A stretch of DNA of 64,000 bases from Streptomyces ficellus (GCF_009739905.1 NZ_CP034279.1:4898001-4962000), one strand, 5' to 3'; shown: positions 44,708 through 52,859, counted from the stretch's first letter. Program-made: numbers and translations. The notes: generated from the letters alone by a model not told the origin.

Positions 44708-45676
44708 ATGACCTGGTTGATTACTGGCGGCGCCGGTTTCATCGGCTCCCACGTGGTGAAGGCGATGGCCGAGGGCGGCGAGCGGATCGTCGTCCTCGAC
44801 GATCTGAGCACGGGCCGCGCCGAGCGGCTCCCCGACGGCGTACCGCTGGAGGTCGGCACCGTCCTCGACCGTGACGTCGTCGACCGTGTCCTCGCCGAGC
44901 ACGCCGTCACCGGCATCGTGCACATCGCGGGCAAGAAGCAGGTCGCCGAGTCGGTCGCCAAGCCCCTGCACTACTACCGCGAGAACGTCGAGGGCCTCCG
45001 CACCCTCCTGGAGGCCGCCGCCGACGCCGGGGTGGCCCGGTTCCTGTTCTCCTCCTCCGCCGCCGTGTACGGCATGCCCGACGTGGACCTGGTCACCGAG
45101 GCCACGCCGTGCGCGCCCATCAACCCGTACGGCGAGACCAAGCTGGCCGGCGAGTGGCTGGTGACGGCGACCGGCCGGACGCACGGCATGGCGACCGCCT
45201 CGCTGCGGTACTTCAACGTGGCCGGCGCGGCCACGCCCGAACTGGGCGACGACGGCGTCTTCAACCTCGTGCCGATGGTCTTCGAGCGGCTCACCGCCGG
45301 CGAGCAGCCCCTGGTGTTCGGCGACGACTACCCGACGCCCGACGGCACGTGCATCCGCGACTACATCCACGTCGAGGACATCGCCTCCGCGCACGTCGCC
45401 GCCGCCCGCCGGCTCGCCGCCGACCCCACGGCCTCGCTGGTCCTGAACATCGGGCGCGGCGAGGGCGTCTCCGTCACGGAGATGGTCGGCCTCATCCAGG
45501 ACGTCACCGGCCGCACCGACATCAAGCCGCACGTCACCGACCGCCGCCCCGGCGACCCCGCCCGGGTGGTGGCCTCCGCCGACCGCATCCGCGAAGAGCT
45601 GGGCTGGAGCGCCCGGCACGGGGTGCGCGAGATGGTCGAGTCCGCCTGGGCGGGCTGGCGACTGCGCCACCCGTAG
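44708..45676 (+). CDS. galE: GalE-type UDP-hexose(NAc) 4-epimerase
   Basis: SDR-extended epimerase for UDP-glucose/galactose or UDP-GlcNAc/GalNAc, 322 residues. NAD binding motif GGAGFIGSHVVKAM (8-21), catalytic SSSAAVYG and YGETK (Tyr-x3-Lys) are intact. It is the last gene of the plus-strand operon, 92 bp after the dehydrogenase gene. The start ATG 44708 follows GCAGAAGGTTTCC. A GalNAc-producing role would supply the second sugar of a repeat unit, but this is inference. A strong terminator (45689-45728) follows, shared with the convergent glycosyltransferase. Confidence 0.87.
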   Translation: MTWLITGGAGFIGSHVVKAMAEGGERIVVLDDLSTGRAERLPDGVPLEVGTVLDRDVVDRVLAEHAVTGIVHIAGKKQVAESVAKPLHYYRENVEGLRTLLEAAADAGVARFLFSSSAAVYGMPDVDLVTEATPCAPINPYGETKLAGEWLVTATGRTHGMATASLRYFNVAGAATPELGDDGVFNLVPMVFERLTAGEQPLVFGDDYPTPDGTCIRDYIHVEDIASAHVAAARRLAADPTASLVLNIGRGEGVSVTEMVGLIQDVTGRTDIKPHVTDRRPGDPARVVASADRIREELGWSARHGVREMVESAWAGWRLRHP

Positions 45677-45688
45677 GCACGACGGACA

Positions 45689-45728
45689 CGGCGAAGGGCC
45701 CCGGGATCGCTCCCGGGGCCCTTCGCCG
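45689..45728. terminator. Bidirectional terminator between the two glycopolymer operons
   Basis: An 18-bp perfect stem (45689-45706 with 45711-45728) and a TCGC loop lie between converging operons ending in galE and the 45744 gene. Confidence 0.9.
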
Positions 45729-45743
45729 TACCCGCGCTCCGGC

Positions 45744-47876
45744 CTACTCCTCGCCGAGGAACAGCCTGTCGAACGCCTTGCTCACGATCGGCCAGTCCCA
45801 CGTCGACAGCGCGTACTCGGACGCCAGCTTCCCGGCGTTCTGCCACGCCTCCTCGGTCGCCGTCGTCTCCAGGATCCGCTGCGCGGCCTCCTCCGTGGAG
45901 CCGACGACCCAGCCCTCCGGGTACAGCGTGCGGGCGCTGTTCGGCTTGCCCGCGTAGAACGGCCAGTCACGGGCGACCGGGACGGCGGCGCTCGCCGCGC
46001 CCTCCATCAGGCCCACGTGGCAGCCCTCGCGCACCGAAGAGGAGAGGATCACGCCGATCTCGGCGAGCGCCGACGGCACGTCGTCCGTCGGGCCGAGCTT
46101 CAGCACCACGCCCTCCTCGATGAGCGGGGCGATCTCCTTGTCGAACTGGCGCCGGTAGTCGCGGGTCGCCCGGCTGGTCTTCGGGTTCATGTCGCCGCCC
46201 ACCAGCAGCAGCCGGTAGCGCTCGTCCTTCTCCCGCAGCCGCCGCAGCACGTCCACGGCCCACATCGGGTCCTTGGCGACCTGGCTGATGCCCACCAGAC
46301 CCAGGTTGAAGCGGGCGTCGGCCGGCTTCGGACGGGCGAAGCCCGACAGGTCCATGGCGTTGTCGATCAGGTGCGCCCGCGGCGCGGAGTCCCCGCGCAG
46401 CATCGGCACCAGCGACTCGACGAGGTCCTTCACGTGCGGGGCGACGTAGATCAGGTCGTCGATCCGCGAGAAGTCCGTCATGTGCGGCCAGCGCGTGAAC
46501 GCCTCGTAGCTGTGCAGACGCACCACGATCCGGGTGTCACCCGGGTCGATCGTCGTCAGCATCGCCGCCGGGCCCACCGACCAGTCCAGGAAGACGGTGT
46601 CCGCCCAGTCCAGGTACGGCCGCATCAGCCGCTCGACTTCCTCCTGGTACGTGCTGGTGCCGCCGGCCAGACGGTCCTCCAGCACCCGGCGGCCCGCCCA
46701 CGCGATCCGCTTGAGCGCCTTCTGCGCCGCCAGGTCCAGGTACCGCAGCTCCACGCCCTGGTGGTTGCCGTACCGGTCCAGGATGTGGTGCAGGAAGTTG
46801 TCGTTGGCGCTGGTGGTGACCAGCAGCCGCAGCGGACGGTCCTTCGGCGCGGGCGCCGCCGGGGTCTTCCGGCCCTGCGGGCGCTTCATCACGCCCATGA
46901 CCTTGGACCGGTACAGCGGCTCGACGAAGCCCTGCGCGTCCTTGGCCAGCGGCGACGACAACTGGTCGATGTGCAGCACCCGGTGGAAGCCCAGGAACAG
47001 CGCACGGTCCAGCGCGAACGACGCCTTCTCGTGGTCGCCCGCCGCGAACTGCGCGTCCGCGTGCGCCAGCTGGGCCGCGACCGCCTTGTCGAGGTCGCGC
47101 GGGTTGAGCCCCTTGGCGAGCTCCTTCATCACGGCCTCGTCCAGCAGCTGCGCCTTGAGCCCCAGGTCGGGGATCTTCGACGCGGCGGCGGCGAGCGCCA
47201 GGGCGGCGCCACTGGTGCGGCCCGCCCACTGCATGCCCTCGGCCACGTAACGGGACGTCGCGATGCGCACCTTCGGCGGCACACCGGGCGCCGTGACGGC
47301 CGTGCGCCACATCCGGGCGCCGACCGTGGAACGCATCACCGGGCGGGCGGTGGCGTGCCGCATGACGGTGGCCGGCAGGCCGTCCACCGAGCGGCGCACG
47401 TTCTGCTTGACGACGTCCATCGGCGGCAGGACGCCCCGGCCGGCCGTGGAGCCCTTCGCCTTGACCCGGTCGACGGCCTTCAGCGCCGGTGCCAGGCCGA
47501 AGTGGGCCTCCTCGACGCGGTAGTACTGCGCCAGGCGCCACACCGTGTAGACGGCGCCCGCGTCGAGCGCCACCAGGACGTCCGCCTTGCGGGCCAGCCG
47601 GCGCAGCACGCCGTCCCGCTCCGTCTGCATCCACACCTTCATGCCGCCCGGCGCCATCCGGGCCTTGCGGCGCAGCGCGGTGCTGCGGAAGTTGAGGTTG
47701 CGGGGGAGCTGGTGCGTACCGTCCAGCTCGGTGGCGGCGAGGTCCTCGGCGACCGGCTCCAGGTGGAACGTACCGGCGAGGTACGTCTTCGCGCCCGCGG
47801 CGCGGAACTTGCGCACCGAGTCGGCGAACACACCCAGCTGGGGGCGGACGCTGGCGATGAACAGGACGTTGGTCAC
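45744..47876 (-). CDS. Large GT-B-type glycosyltransferase
   Basis: A 710-residue protein whose C-terminal half (about 350-710) has a glycosyltransferase GT4-like fold. Visible elements are LGLVGISQVAKDPMWAVDVLRRL (about 530-552) and an E-x7-E type motif in EGCHVGLMEGAASAAVPVA (about 645-663), which typically binds the nucleotide sugar. The N-terminal 350 residues (MTNVLFIASVRPQLGVFADSV) look like a second Rossmann-like or acceptor domain. It starts at GTG 47876, overlapping the upstream stop by four bases, so translation is coupled to the 47873-49300 glycosyltransferase. The donor and acceptor are unknown. Confidence 0.75.
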   Translation of the reverse strand: MTNVLFIASVRPQLGVFADSVRKFRAAGAKTYLAGTFHLEPVAEDLAATELDGTHQLPRNLNFRSTALRRKARMAPGGMKVWMQTERDGVLRRLARKADVLVALDAGAVYTVWRLAQYYRVEEAHFGLAPALKAVDRVKAKGSTAGRGVLPPMDVVKQNVRRSVDGLPATVMRHATARPVMRSTVGARMWRTAVTAPGVPPKVRIATSRYVAEGMQWAGRTSGAALALAAAASKIPDLGLKAQLLDEAVMKELAKGLNPRDLDKAVAAQLAHADAQFAAGDHEKASFALDRALFLGFHRVLHIDQLSSPLAKDAQGFVEPLYRSKVMGVMKRPQGRKTPAAPAPKDRPLRLLVTTSANDNFLHHILDRYGNHQGVELRYLDLAAQKALKRIAWAGRRVLEDRLAGGTSTYQEEVERLMRPYLDWADTVFLDWSVGPAAMLTTIDPGDTRIVVRLHSYEAFTRWPHMTDFSRIDDLIYVAPHVKDLVESLVPMLRGDSAPRAHLIDNAMDLSGFARPKPADARFNLGLVGISQVAKDPMWAVDVLRRLREKDERYRLLLVGGDMNPKTSRATRDYRRQFDKEIAPLIEEGVVLKLGPTDDVPSALAEIGVILSSSVREGCHVGLMEGAASAAVPVARDWPFYAGKPNSARTLYPEGWVVGSTEEAAQRILETTATEEAWQNAGKLASEYALSTWDWPIVSKAFDRLFLGEE

Positions 47877-49300
47877 AGGGACGGTCCTCCGGCGACGATC
47901 TGGTTCTGGGCGAGGCCGGTCGCGTCCGCGGTGTCCGTCGCCTCCGCCTTCAGGGCGGTGTAGTCGTCGATCAGCTGCTTCACGGCGGAGGTCATCAGCG
48001 CCTCACGGGTGAACTGGTCGGCGTGCGCCATGGCTTCGGCGTGCACCTCGTCGCTGGTCTCCACCGCCATGTGCGCGGCCTTGACGAACGACTCGGTCAG
48101 CCCCTCCTCGTCGATGCCGACGGCACCCGTCCACAGCGGGTGGCCGCGCAGCACGTTGGAGGCGTCGTGCTCGACGACGTGCGCCGAGACGATCGGCAGA
48201 CCGGTCGCCATGTACTCGTAGACCTTGCCGGAGGTCACGTACCGGCCGCCGATGAGGATGAGGACCATCGCGTCCCAGCGGGCGTAGATGGACGCCACCT
48301 CGGCCTTGGCGGCGGGGCCGCCGAAGCGTACGCCGTCGACCTCGGCCTGCTTGAGGACCTCGGCGTGCCGGTTGGCCTCGCGGCCCGAGCCGTTGCCGAT
48401 GTGGCCGCGCACCTCGAAGGTGGCGTTGGCCAGCAGCGGCTCCTTCTCGCGGGCGGCGCGCCAGGCGTTCAGCACGGTCTCCAGGTGCGGGACCGTGAAG
48501 TTGACCGTGCCGAGGTAGCCGAATGCCAGGCCCGCCTCGGGGTTGGCGCGGTGCGCCTTGCCCGGCGAGCTGTCGGCGTCGTAGCCGTTGCGCACCACGT
48601 GGACGCGGTCGGCGAAGTCCGGGTAGCGGGTGCGGTAGTGCTCCGCGATCGGGTCGTTGACGACCCACAGGGACAGCGCGTTGTCGAGGATCTTCTGTTC
48701 CCAGACGCCCTCGGCGGAGTCGCGGGCGAACGCCTCGACGCCGTCGATGACGTCGATCGACCAGCCGTCGCGGAAGTCCACCGCGTACGGCACCTTCGCC
48801 TCCTCCCACAGCTTCCACGCCGCGGCGAGGTTGACGTAGGGGACGCAGCTGGCGAGCAGCAGGTCGGCCGGGTGCTCGCCGTGGATGCGGAGCACGGCCC
48901 GCTCCAGGTCCTCGCGCCACTCACCGAAGTTGGGCTCGGGGAACGGCTCCATCTGGCGGCGCCGCAGGCGGGTCACCCAGCCGTTCGGGTTGAGGGCGCG
49001 GTCCTCGTTGTAGAGACGGATGTCCGTCTCCAGGTCCTCGCGCACCAGCGGCAGTTCGACGATCTTGATCTTCGGGTCGACCTGCTCCAGGAGGGTGAGG
49101 TCGACGCCGGAGTCCCTTTCCCACGACTCCTGCGCGATGGTGACGACGGTGACGTCCCAGCCCTCGTTGATGAACTGGTTCGCGGTCTCGCGCATGCGGT
49201 ACGCGCAGCTCTTGGCCGCGGGAGGGAAACCGATGGCGAGGTAGATCACGTGGGGCCGCTTGCCTGTCGCGGGCAGCCCGGACCTGGGAGACGCTGACAT
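47873..49300 (-). CDS. Family 4 glycosyltransferase
   Basis: Retaining glycosyltransferase of GT-B fold, 475 residues. The start ATG at 49298-49300 is chosen because MSASPRSGLPATGKRPHVIYLAIGFPPAAKSCAYR gives the usual first strand and GFPPA motif; the frame is open 56 codons upstream without similarity. Nucleotide-sugar contacts include RVHVVRNGYD (about 245-254) and KVYEYMATGLPIVSAH (about 385-400). No ribosome binding site is obvious; a TAGCGT sits 8 bp before the ATG, so it may also be transcribed on its own as a leaderless message. It lies 61 bp downstream of the 2-epimerase gene and overlaps the next gene by four bases. Sugar specificity is unknown. Confidence 0.8.
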   Translation of the reverse strand: MSASPRSGLPATGKRPHVIYLAIGFPPAAKSCAYRMRETANQFINEGWDVTVVTIAQESWERDSGVDLTLLEQVDPKIKIVELPLVREDLETDIRLYNEDRALNPNGWVTRLRRRQMEPFPEPNFGEWREDLERAVLRIHGEHPADLLLASCVPYVNLAAAWKLWEEAKVPYAVDFRDGWSIDVIDGVEAFARDSAEGVWEQKILDNALSLWVVNDPIAEHYRTRYPDFADRVHVVRNGYDADSSPGKAHRANPEAGLAFGYLGTVNFTVPHLETVLNAWRAAREKEPLLANATFEVRGHIGNGSGREANRHAEVLKQAEVDGVRFGGPAAKAEVASIYARWDAMVLILIGGRYVTSGKVYEYMATGLPIVSAHVVEHDASNVLRGHPLWTGAVGIDEEGLTESFVKAAHMAVETSDEVHAEAMAHADQFTREALMTSAVKQLIDDYTALKAEATDTADATGLAQNQIVAGGPSL

Positions 49301-49361
49301 AACCGGTGACGCTAGCACGGTGACATGTACGGAAAAGTGCCTCGTGAGAGGACCTGTCCGG

Positions 49362-50465
49362 TCACGCGTGCCGGCTGCCTCCCTTCCACTCTTCCATGAT
49401 CCGGACGACGTTCTGGGCGGCCCGGCCGTCCCCGTACGGAGTGCCCGGGTCGGCCGTGGGCACCGCACGGGTCACGGTCGCCGCCCACTCGTCGGCGGAC
49501 AGCGTGTGCGGGTCGGGAACAAGGACGTTCCAACCCGTGTCCACGGTTTCCACCCACTCCGTCTCGGGACGGATGGTGGTCGTGATGCGCTCCAGCAGGA
49601 ACGCTTCCTTCTGCAGACCGCCCGAGTCGGTGACCACGCCCGCCGACGCCTCCACGGCCGCGACCAGACCGGCGTACGGCAGCGGACGGCCGACGTGCAC
49701 CGAACCGGTGTTGAGCTCGATGTCGTGCGCCTGGGCGCGCGAGACCAGCCGCGGGTGGGCGAGCAGCGCGACGGGCAGCGGCAGCCCCGCCAGCGAGTCG
49801 ATGATCGCCCGCAGGCGCTCCGGGTCGTCCGTGTTGTCCGGCCGGTGCAGCGTGGCCAGCAGGAACGGCTCCGACGGGTCGATGCCCTCCGGCAGGGCCG
49901 GGGCCGCGTGCTTGCCCGCCCGCACGTCGTCCCGGATCTTCAGGCAGATGTCGACCATCACGTCACCGGCCAGCACGGCACGGTCCTTCAGGCCCTCGTC
50001 CGCGAGGTGGCGCATGGCCTCCTCGGTCGGCGCGAGCAGGACGTCGGCGCAGTGGTCCGTCAGGACGCGGTTGTGCTCCTCCGGCATACGCCGGTTGAAC
50101 GAGCGCAGGCCCGCCTCCAGGTGGGCGACCGGCAGGTGCATCTTCACGGCCGACAGCGCACCGGCGATCGTCGAGTTGGTGTCGCCGTACACCAGCACCC
50201 AGTCCGGCTTCTCGCGCTCCAGGACCGGGTCGAGCGCCGAGAGCACGGCGCCGGTCTGGACGCCGTGGCTGCCGGAGCCGACACCCAGGTGGACGTCCGG
50301 GTCGGGGATGCCGAGGCCCTCGAAGAAGACGTCGGAGAGGTCGGCGTCGTAGTGCTGCCCGGTGTGCACGATGAAGTGCTCGTGCTCCGTCTCGGCGAAC
50401 GCCGCCGCGATGGGGGCGAGCTTCACCAATTGGGGACGTGCGCCGACGATGCTGATGACTTTCAC
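49362..50465 (-). CDS. wecB: Non-hydrolysing UDP-GlcNAc 2-epimerase family (WbpI-type)
   Basis: Epimerises C2 of a UDP-N-acetyl-hexosamine or of the diacetamido-uronic acid, 367 residues, GTG start at 50463-50465. Asp95 (YGDTNST), Glu117 (HLEAGLRS), Glu129-Glu130 (RMPEE) and His207 match the catalytic residues of the family. HTGQHYDADLSDVFFEGLGIP and RPETEWVETVDTG resemble WbpI (UDP-GlcNAc3NAcA 2-epimerase) more than WecB as I remember those sequences. The usual HRxEN motif is HRPDN here (Asp210). It is the first gene of the minus-strand operon, and a 10-bp tandem repeat (50587-50606) lies upstream. Confidence 0.85.
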   Translation of the reverse strand: MKVISIVGARPQLVKLAPIAAAFAETEHEHFIVHTGQHYDADLSDVFFEGLGIPDPDVHLGVGSGSHGVQTGAVLSALDPVLEREKPDWVLVYGDTNSTIAGALSAVKMHLPVAHLEAGLRSFNRRMPEEHNRVLTDHCADVLLAPTEEAMRHLADEGLKDRAVLAGDVMVDICLKIRDDVRAGKHAAPALPEGIDPSEPFLLATLHRPDNTDDPERLRAIIDSLAGLPLPVALLAHPRLVSRAQAHDIELNTGSVHVGRPLPYAGLVAAVEASAGVVTDSGGLQKEAFLLERITTTIRPETEWVETVDTGWNVLVPDPHTLSADEWAATVTRAVPTADPGTPYGDGRAAQNVVRIMEEWKGGSRHA

Positions 50466-50586
50466 TGAGCACTCTTCTTCTACTGGGACAGGTCAATGAG
50501 GGAGGCGTGCCGTGCCATCGTAGGCAATGGCGCGGATGACCAGGCCCGCGGCCGGAGCACGGGCCGGAACGACGACGTCCGACGGC

Positions 50587-50606
50587 CATGGTCAGACATG
50601 GTCAGA
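50587..50606. promoter_or_regulatory. Two tandem CATGGTCAGA repeats upstream of the epimerase operon
   Basis: CATGGTCAGA occurs twice in a row (50587-50596 and 50597-50606), one DNA turn apart. A possible -10 for the minus strand, TACGAT, lies at 50517-50522. The arrangement suits an activator or repressor site, but no regulator gene is adjacent. Confidence 0.4.
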
Positions 50607-50729
50607 AGGTGCCTGTACACCCGCGAACACCTGGGATAACAATTCCGTGAACAGTTGACGGCGAGGTTTCGCGGCGGTTCCCGGGGGCGTACGGCGGGCT
50701 CCTCCAGAGGCGTACGGGGGTGGTCTCCC

Positions 50730-51104
50730 TCACGGTCGTACGGAGCGGGGGCCCAGGCACTCGGCGCCGTGCTCCGCCACGCGCCGGCGCAACTCCCGGT
50801 CGGCCGTCACCACCACACAGCGGCGCCCCGCCGCGCCCGCCTCCGCGGCCAGCTCCACGATCCGGTCGTCGCCGCTGCCCGCCGCCTCGTCGACCCCCAC
50901 CCCCGGCACCGGCTCCACACCCCGCGCCCGGCCCTCCACGACCAGCACGACGTCCAGCGGACCGGGATGCCCGGCCACCCCTTCGGCGGCGTACGGCACC
51001 AGCCGGTCACGCAGCCGCTCGGCGGCCCCGCGGCGGTCCCGCCACCAGCCGTCCGGCACCGATCCGACGACGTTCGCGCCGTCCACGACGAGGAGAGTCA
51101 GCAC
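50730..51104 (-). CDS. NYN-domain (YacP-like) protein
   Basis: A 124-residue protein with a PIN-like NYN nuclease fold. VVDGANVVGSVPDGWWRDR (residues 5-23) carries the first acidic residue, GSGDDRIVELA (near 77-87) supplies the central acidic pair, and CVVVTADRELRRRV (about 96-109) the last. YacP/Rae1-type proteins are ribonucleases in other bacteria; the target here is unknown. GTG at 51102-51104 is used; further upstream the frame runs through a 24-bp tandem repeat and gives no domain sequence. It lies between the epimerase operon and a divergent hypothetical gene. Confidence 0.75.
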   Translation of the reverse strand: MLTLLVVDGANVVGSVPDGWWRDRRGAAERLRDRLVPYAAEGVAGHPGPLDVVLVVEGRARGVEPVPGVGVDEAAGSGDDRIVELAAEAGAAGRRCVVVTADRELRRRVAEHGAECLGPRSVRP

Positions 51105-51119
51105 CGTACGAGGGTCCCA

Positions 51120-51178
51120 CGCGGGGGAGCGACGAGCGTCCCTCGCGGGGGAGCGACGAGGGCCCCTCGCGGGGGAGC
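51120..51178. repeat. 24-bp tandem repeat, about 2.5 copies
   Basis: CGCGGGGGAGCGACGAG plus seven bases occurs at 51120-51143 and 51144-51167, with a partial third copy from 51168. It lies between the divergent NYN and 51271 genes, where promoters are expected. Confidence 0.8.
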
Positions 51179-51230
51179 GGGGGACGCGCGCCAAAATGCT
51201 ATCGTCGCGCAAGCTTGGGGGAGCTCGCGT

Positions 51231-51248
51231 GAACTGTTTGAACTGTTC
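51231..51248. promoter_or_regulatory. Tandem GAACTGTTY repeats
   Basis: GAACTGTTT (51231-51239) is followed directly by GAACTGTTC (51240-51248); the second is itself a GAAC/GTTC palindrome. It lies 22 bp before the ATG at 51271, so it would be in the leader. A -10-like TATCGT is at 51200-51205. Confidence 0.35.
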
Positions 51249-51270
51249 AGGGGAAGGTCGGCGGTGAGCC

Positions 51271-52413
51271 ATGGCGGTGTGGTCCGCGCGGAAATCCAAG
51301 CGTCCTGCGGACGCCCCGTCGAGCCGTAGCGCCGCCGGGGCCGGCGCCCCGCTTCCCGGCGCCTCCCTCCCGGCCACCACCGACTGGCTGGTCCGCGGCA
51401 AGGACGGCCGCCTCACGGCGTACGCCCCCGTCGACGGCGCCGTGCTCCGCTGGACCGAGAAGCACCCGGGCGGCCCCGACTGGACCGGCCCCGAGACCAT
51501 CCCCGCCCCCGGCATCGTGCCGCACCTGTCCATAGCCCAGGGCCCCGACGGATACGTCCACCTCGTGGCCCTGCGCCGCACCCGCGGCGCGGACGGCACC
51601 CCCACCGCCGACGTCGTCTTCGCGCTCCAGTACCAGTCCGGCCTGGCCGTCCGCGACTGGGCCGTCGTCGGCAACCCCTACCCGAACGACCCGGAACTCG
51701 CCGCGCAGATCGGCACCCCCGCGGCCGTCGTCGACTCCGAGGGCTCGCTGCACGTCTTCGTGCGCAACGTGGGCGGCGGGATCTGCGGGCGCTCCTCCGT
51801 GCCCTCGGGCAAGTGGAACAAGTGGGCCGACCTCAAGGGCAGCGGGATCACCGGGCCCATCCGCGCGTCGATCACCACCGACGGCCTGATGGAACTCGTC
51901 GCGCCCGCCGAGGACCACGTCCTGCGCTGGACCCAGGAGACCAAGGGCGTCAAGTTCCAGCGCGCCGAGGACGTCCCGGCCCGGCCCCAGCCCGCGTCGC
52001 TGTCCACGGAACGCACCGGCAGCGGCCGCCTCACCCACTACTGGCACGACGCCGAGGACGGTACGGTCCGGGCCTGGCGCCCCTCCGACAAGGCCCCCTC
52101 CGTCCTGGGCGCCGGCGCGGGCACCGGTCCGGTCGCCCTGCTCCGCACCGCCGTCGACGGTCACGACTGCACGATCATGGCCCGCCGGGACGCCGCGACG
52201 GGGCGCCCCGCGCTCGCCGCCTACCCCACCGAGGACGAAGCCCTCGGCGCCACCTGGACGCTCACCGGCGACCCCTGCGTGGGCGCCCCCGCGCTGAACC
52301 TCGACGGCCGCGGCCGCGTGGTCATGGCCGCCTTCGGCACGGACGGCACCCTCCGCGTCGCCCGCCAGAAGCCCGAACCGGGCCTGGCACTGGAGGCGTG
52401 GACGCGAGCCTGA
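51271..52413 (+). CDS. Predicted beta-propeller or lectin-like protein
   Basis: A 380-residue hypothetical protein. After about 35 low-complexity residues it consists of repeated short strand blocks with aromatic and Asp/Gly turns: TDWLVRGKDGRLTAYA, PHLSIAQGPDGYVHLVALR, TPAAVVDSEGSLHVFVRN, IRASITTDGLMELVA, LTHYWHDAEDGTVRAW and APALNLDGRGRVVMAAFG. Spacing of about 45-55 residues suggests a six- or seven-bladed propeller like fucose-binding PLL lectins (note WNKWADLKG). There is no signal peptide or membrane helix, so it is probably cytosolic. The start ATG 51271 has GGGAAGG upstream. Placed inside the glycopolymer region, it might bind a sugar, but no function is assigned. Confidence 0.65.
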   Translation: MAVWSARKSKRPADAPSSRSAAGAGAPLPGASLPATTDWLVRGKDGRLTAYAPVDGAVLRWTEKHPGGPDWTGPETIPAPGIVPHLSIAQGPDGYVHLVALRRTRGADGTPTADVVFALQYQSGLAVRDWAVVGNPYPNDPELAAQIGTPAAVVDSEGSLHVFVRNVGGGICGRSSVPSGKWNKWADLKGSGITGPIRASITTDGLMELVAPAEDHVLRWTQETKGVKFQRAEDVPARPQPASLSTERTGSGRLTHYWHDAEDGTVRAWRPSDKAPSVLGAGAGTGPVALLRTAVDGHDCTIMARRDAATGRPALAAYPTEDEALGATWTLTGDPCVGAPALNLDGRGRVVMAAFGTDGTLRVARQKPEPGLALEAWTRA

Positions 52414-52417
52414 GCCT

Positions 52418-52759
52418 CGCCGGTCTCGTCGCGGGCAATCGTCCCGCCCCCGCCCCCGCCACGTTGTGGGCCACCCCCCGCCGGTCTCGTTGTGGGCAAT
52501 CGTCCCGCTGGGGCTCCCACCCTCGCCCCCCGTTGTGGGCAATCGTTCCGCAGGGCGGAACGGGTGGGCACAACGGGACCGGGGCGCCTGTTCCCGGTTC
52601 GCCTGCGGGCGGTGCCTCGTGCCGGTGACCCCCGGTGGGTGGGGGCGTGGCCCCTCCGGGCTCGCCTCCTCGGGGCCGGCGGCCTCGGGTTACGGGGATA
52701 GGGAGCCCCGGTGACGCCGCCAACCCCTGCGGGGGCGACCCTGCACGGCCCCACCCCGG
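52418..52759. repeat. Dispersed intergenic repeat, copy 2 with extra partial units
   Basis: The 446-bp gap 52414-52859 has no gene. From 52501 to 52759 it matches copy 1 at 5551-5800 block for block. Before that, a 30-bp unit containing CGCCGGTCTCGT and GGGCAATCGTCCCGC occurs at 52418-52447 and 52479-52508, so the GGGCAATCGT signature appears three times here (52433, 52494, 52537). Beyond 52756 a different 49-bp unit containing GCCGGGTGCGGG is repeated twice up to about 52850. Confidence 0.85.
52530..52576. other. Conserved double stem-loop of the dispersed repeat, copy 2
   Basis: CCGTTGTG (52530-52537) pairs with CACAACGG (52569-52576). The inner stem is CGTTCCGC (52544-52551) with GCGGAACG (52555-52562). 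Relative to copy 1, C-G at 5595/5607 has become T-A at 52547/52559, preserving the pair. Confidence 0.85.
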
Positions 52760-52859
52760 GTACGTCGCCGGGTGCGGGGCGGTGGGTGGTTGGCACGGCT
52801 CCGCCCCGGTGCGTTGCCGGGTGCGGGACGGTGGGTGGGGGCACGGCCCCCCGGGTGCG

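Noticed and set aside
44708..45676. dTDP-glucose 4,6-dehydratase
   Set aside because: The length and the SSSAAVYG and YGETK motifs fit a GalE-type 4-epimerase; no dTDP-sugar genes are nearby.
51105..51674. Longer N-terminus of the NYN protein
   Set aside because: It would run through the tandem repeat and the start of the divergent gene, with no domain sequence gained.
52418..52850. CRISPR-like array in the repetitive gap
   Set aside because: Units differ in length and spacing, the intervening sequence is not spacer-like, and no cas gene is present.
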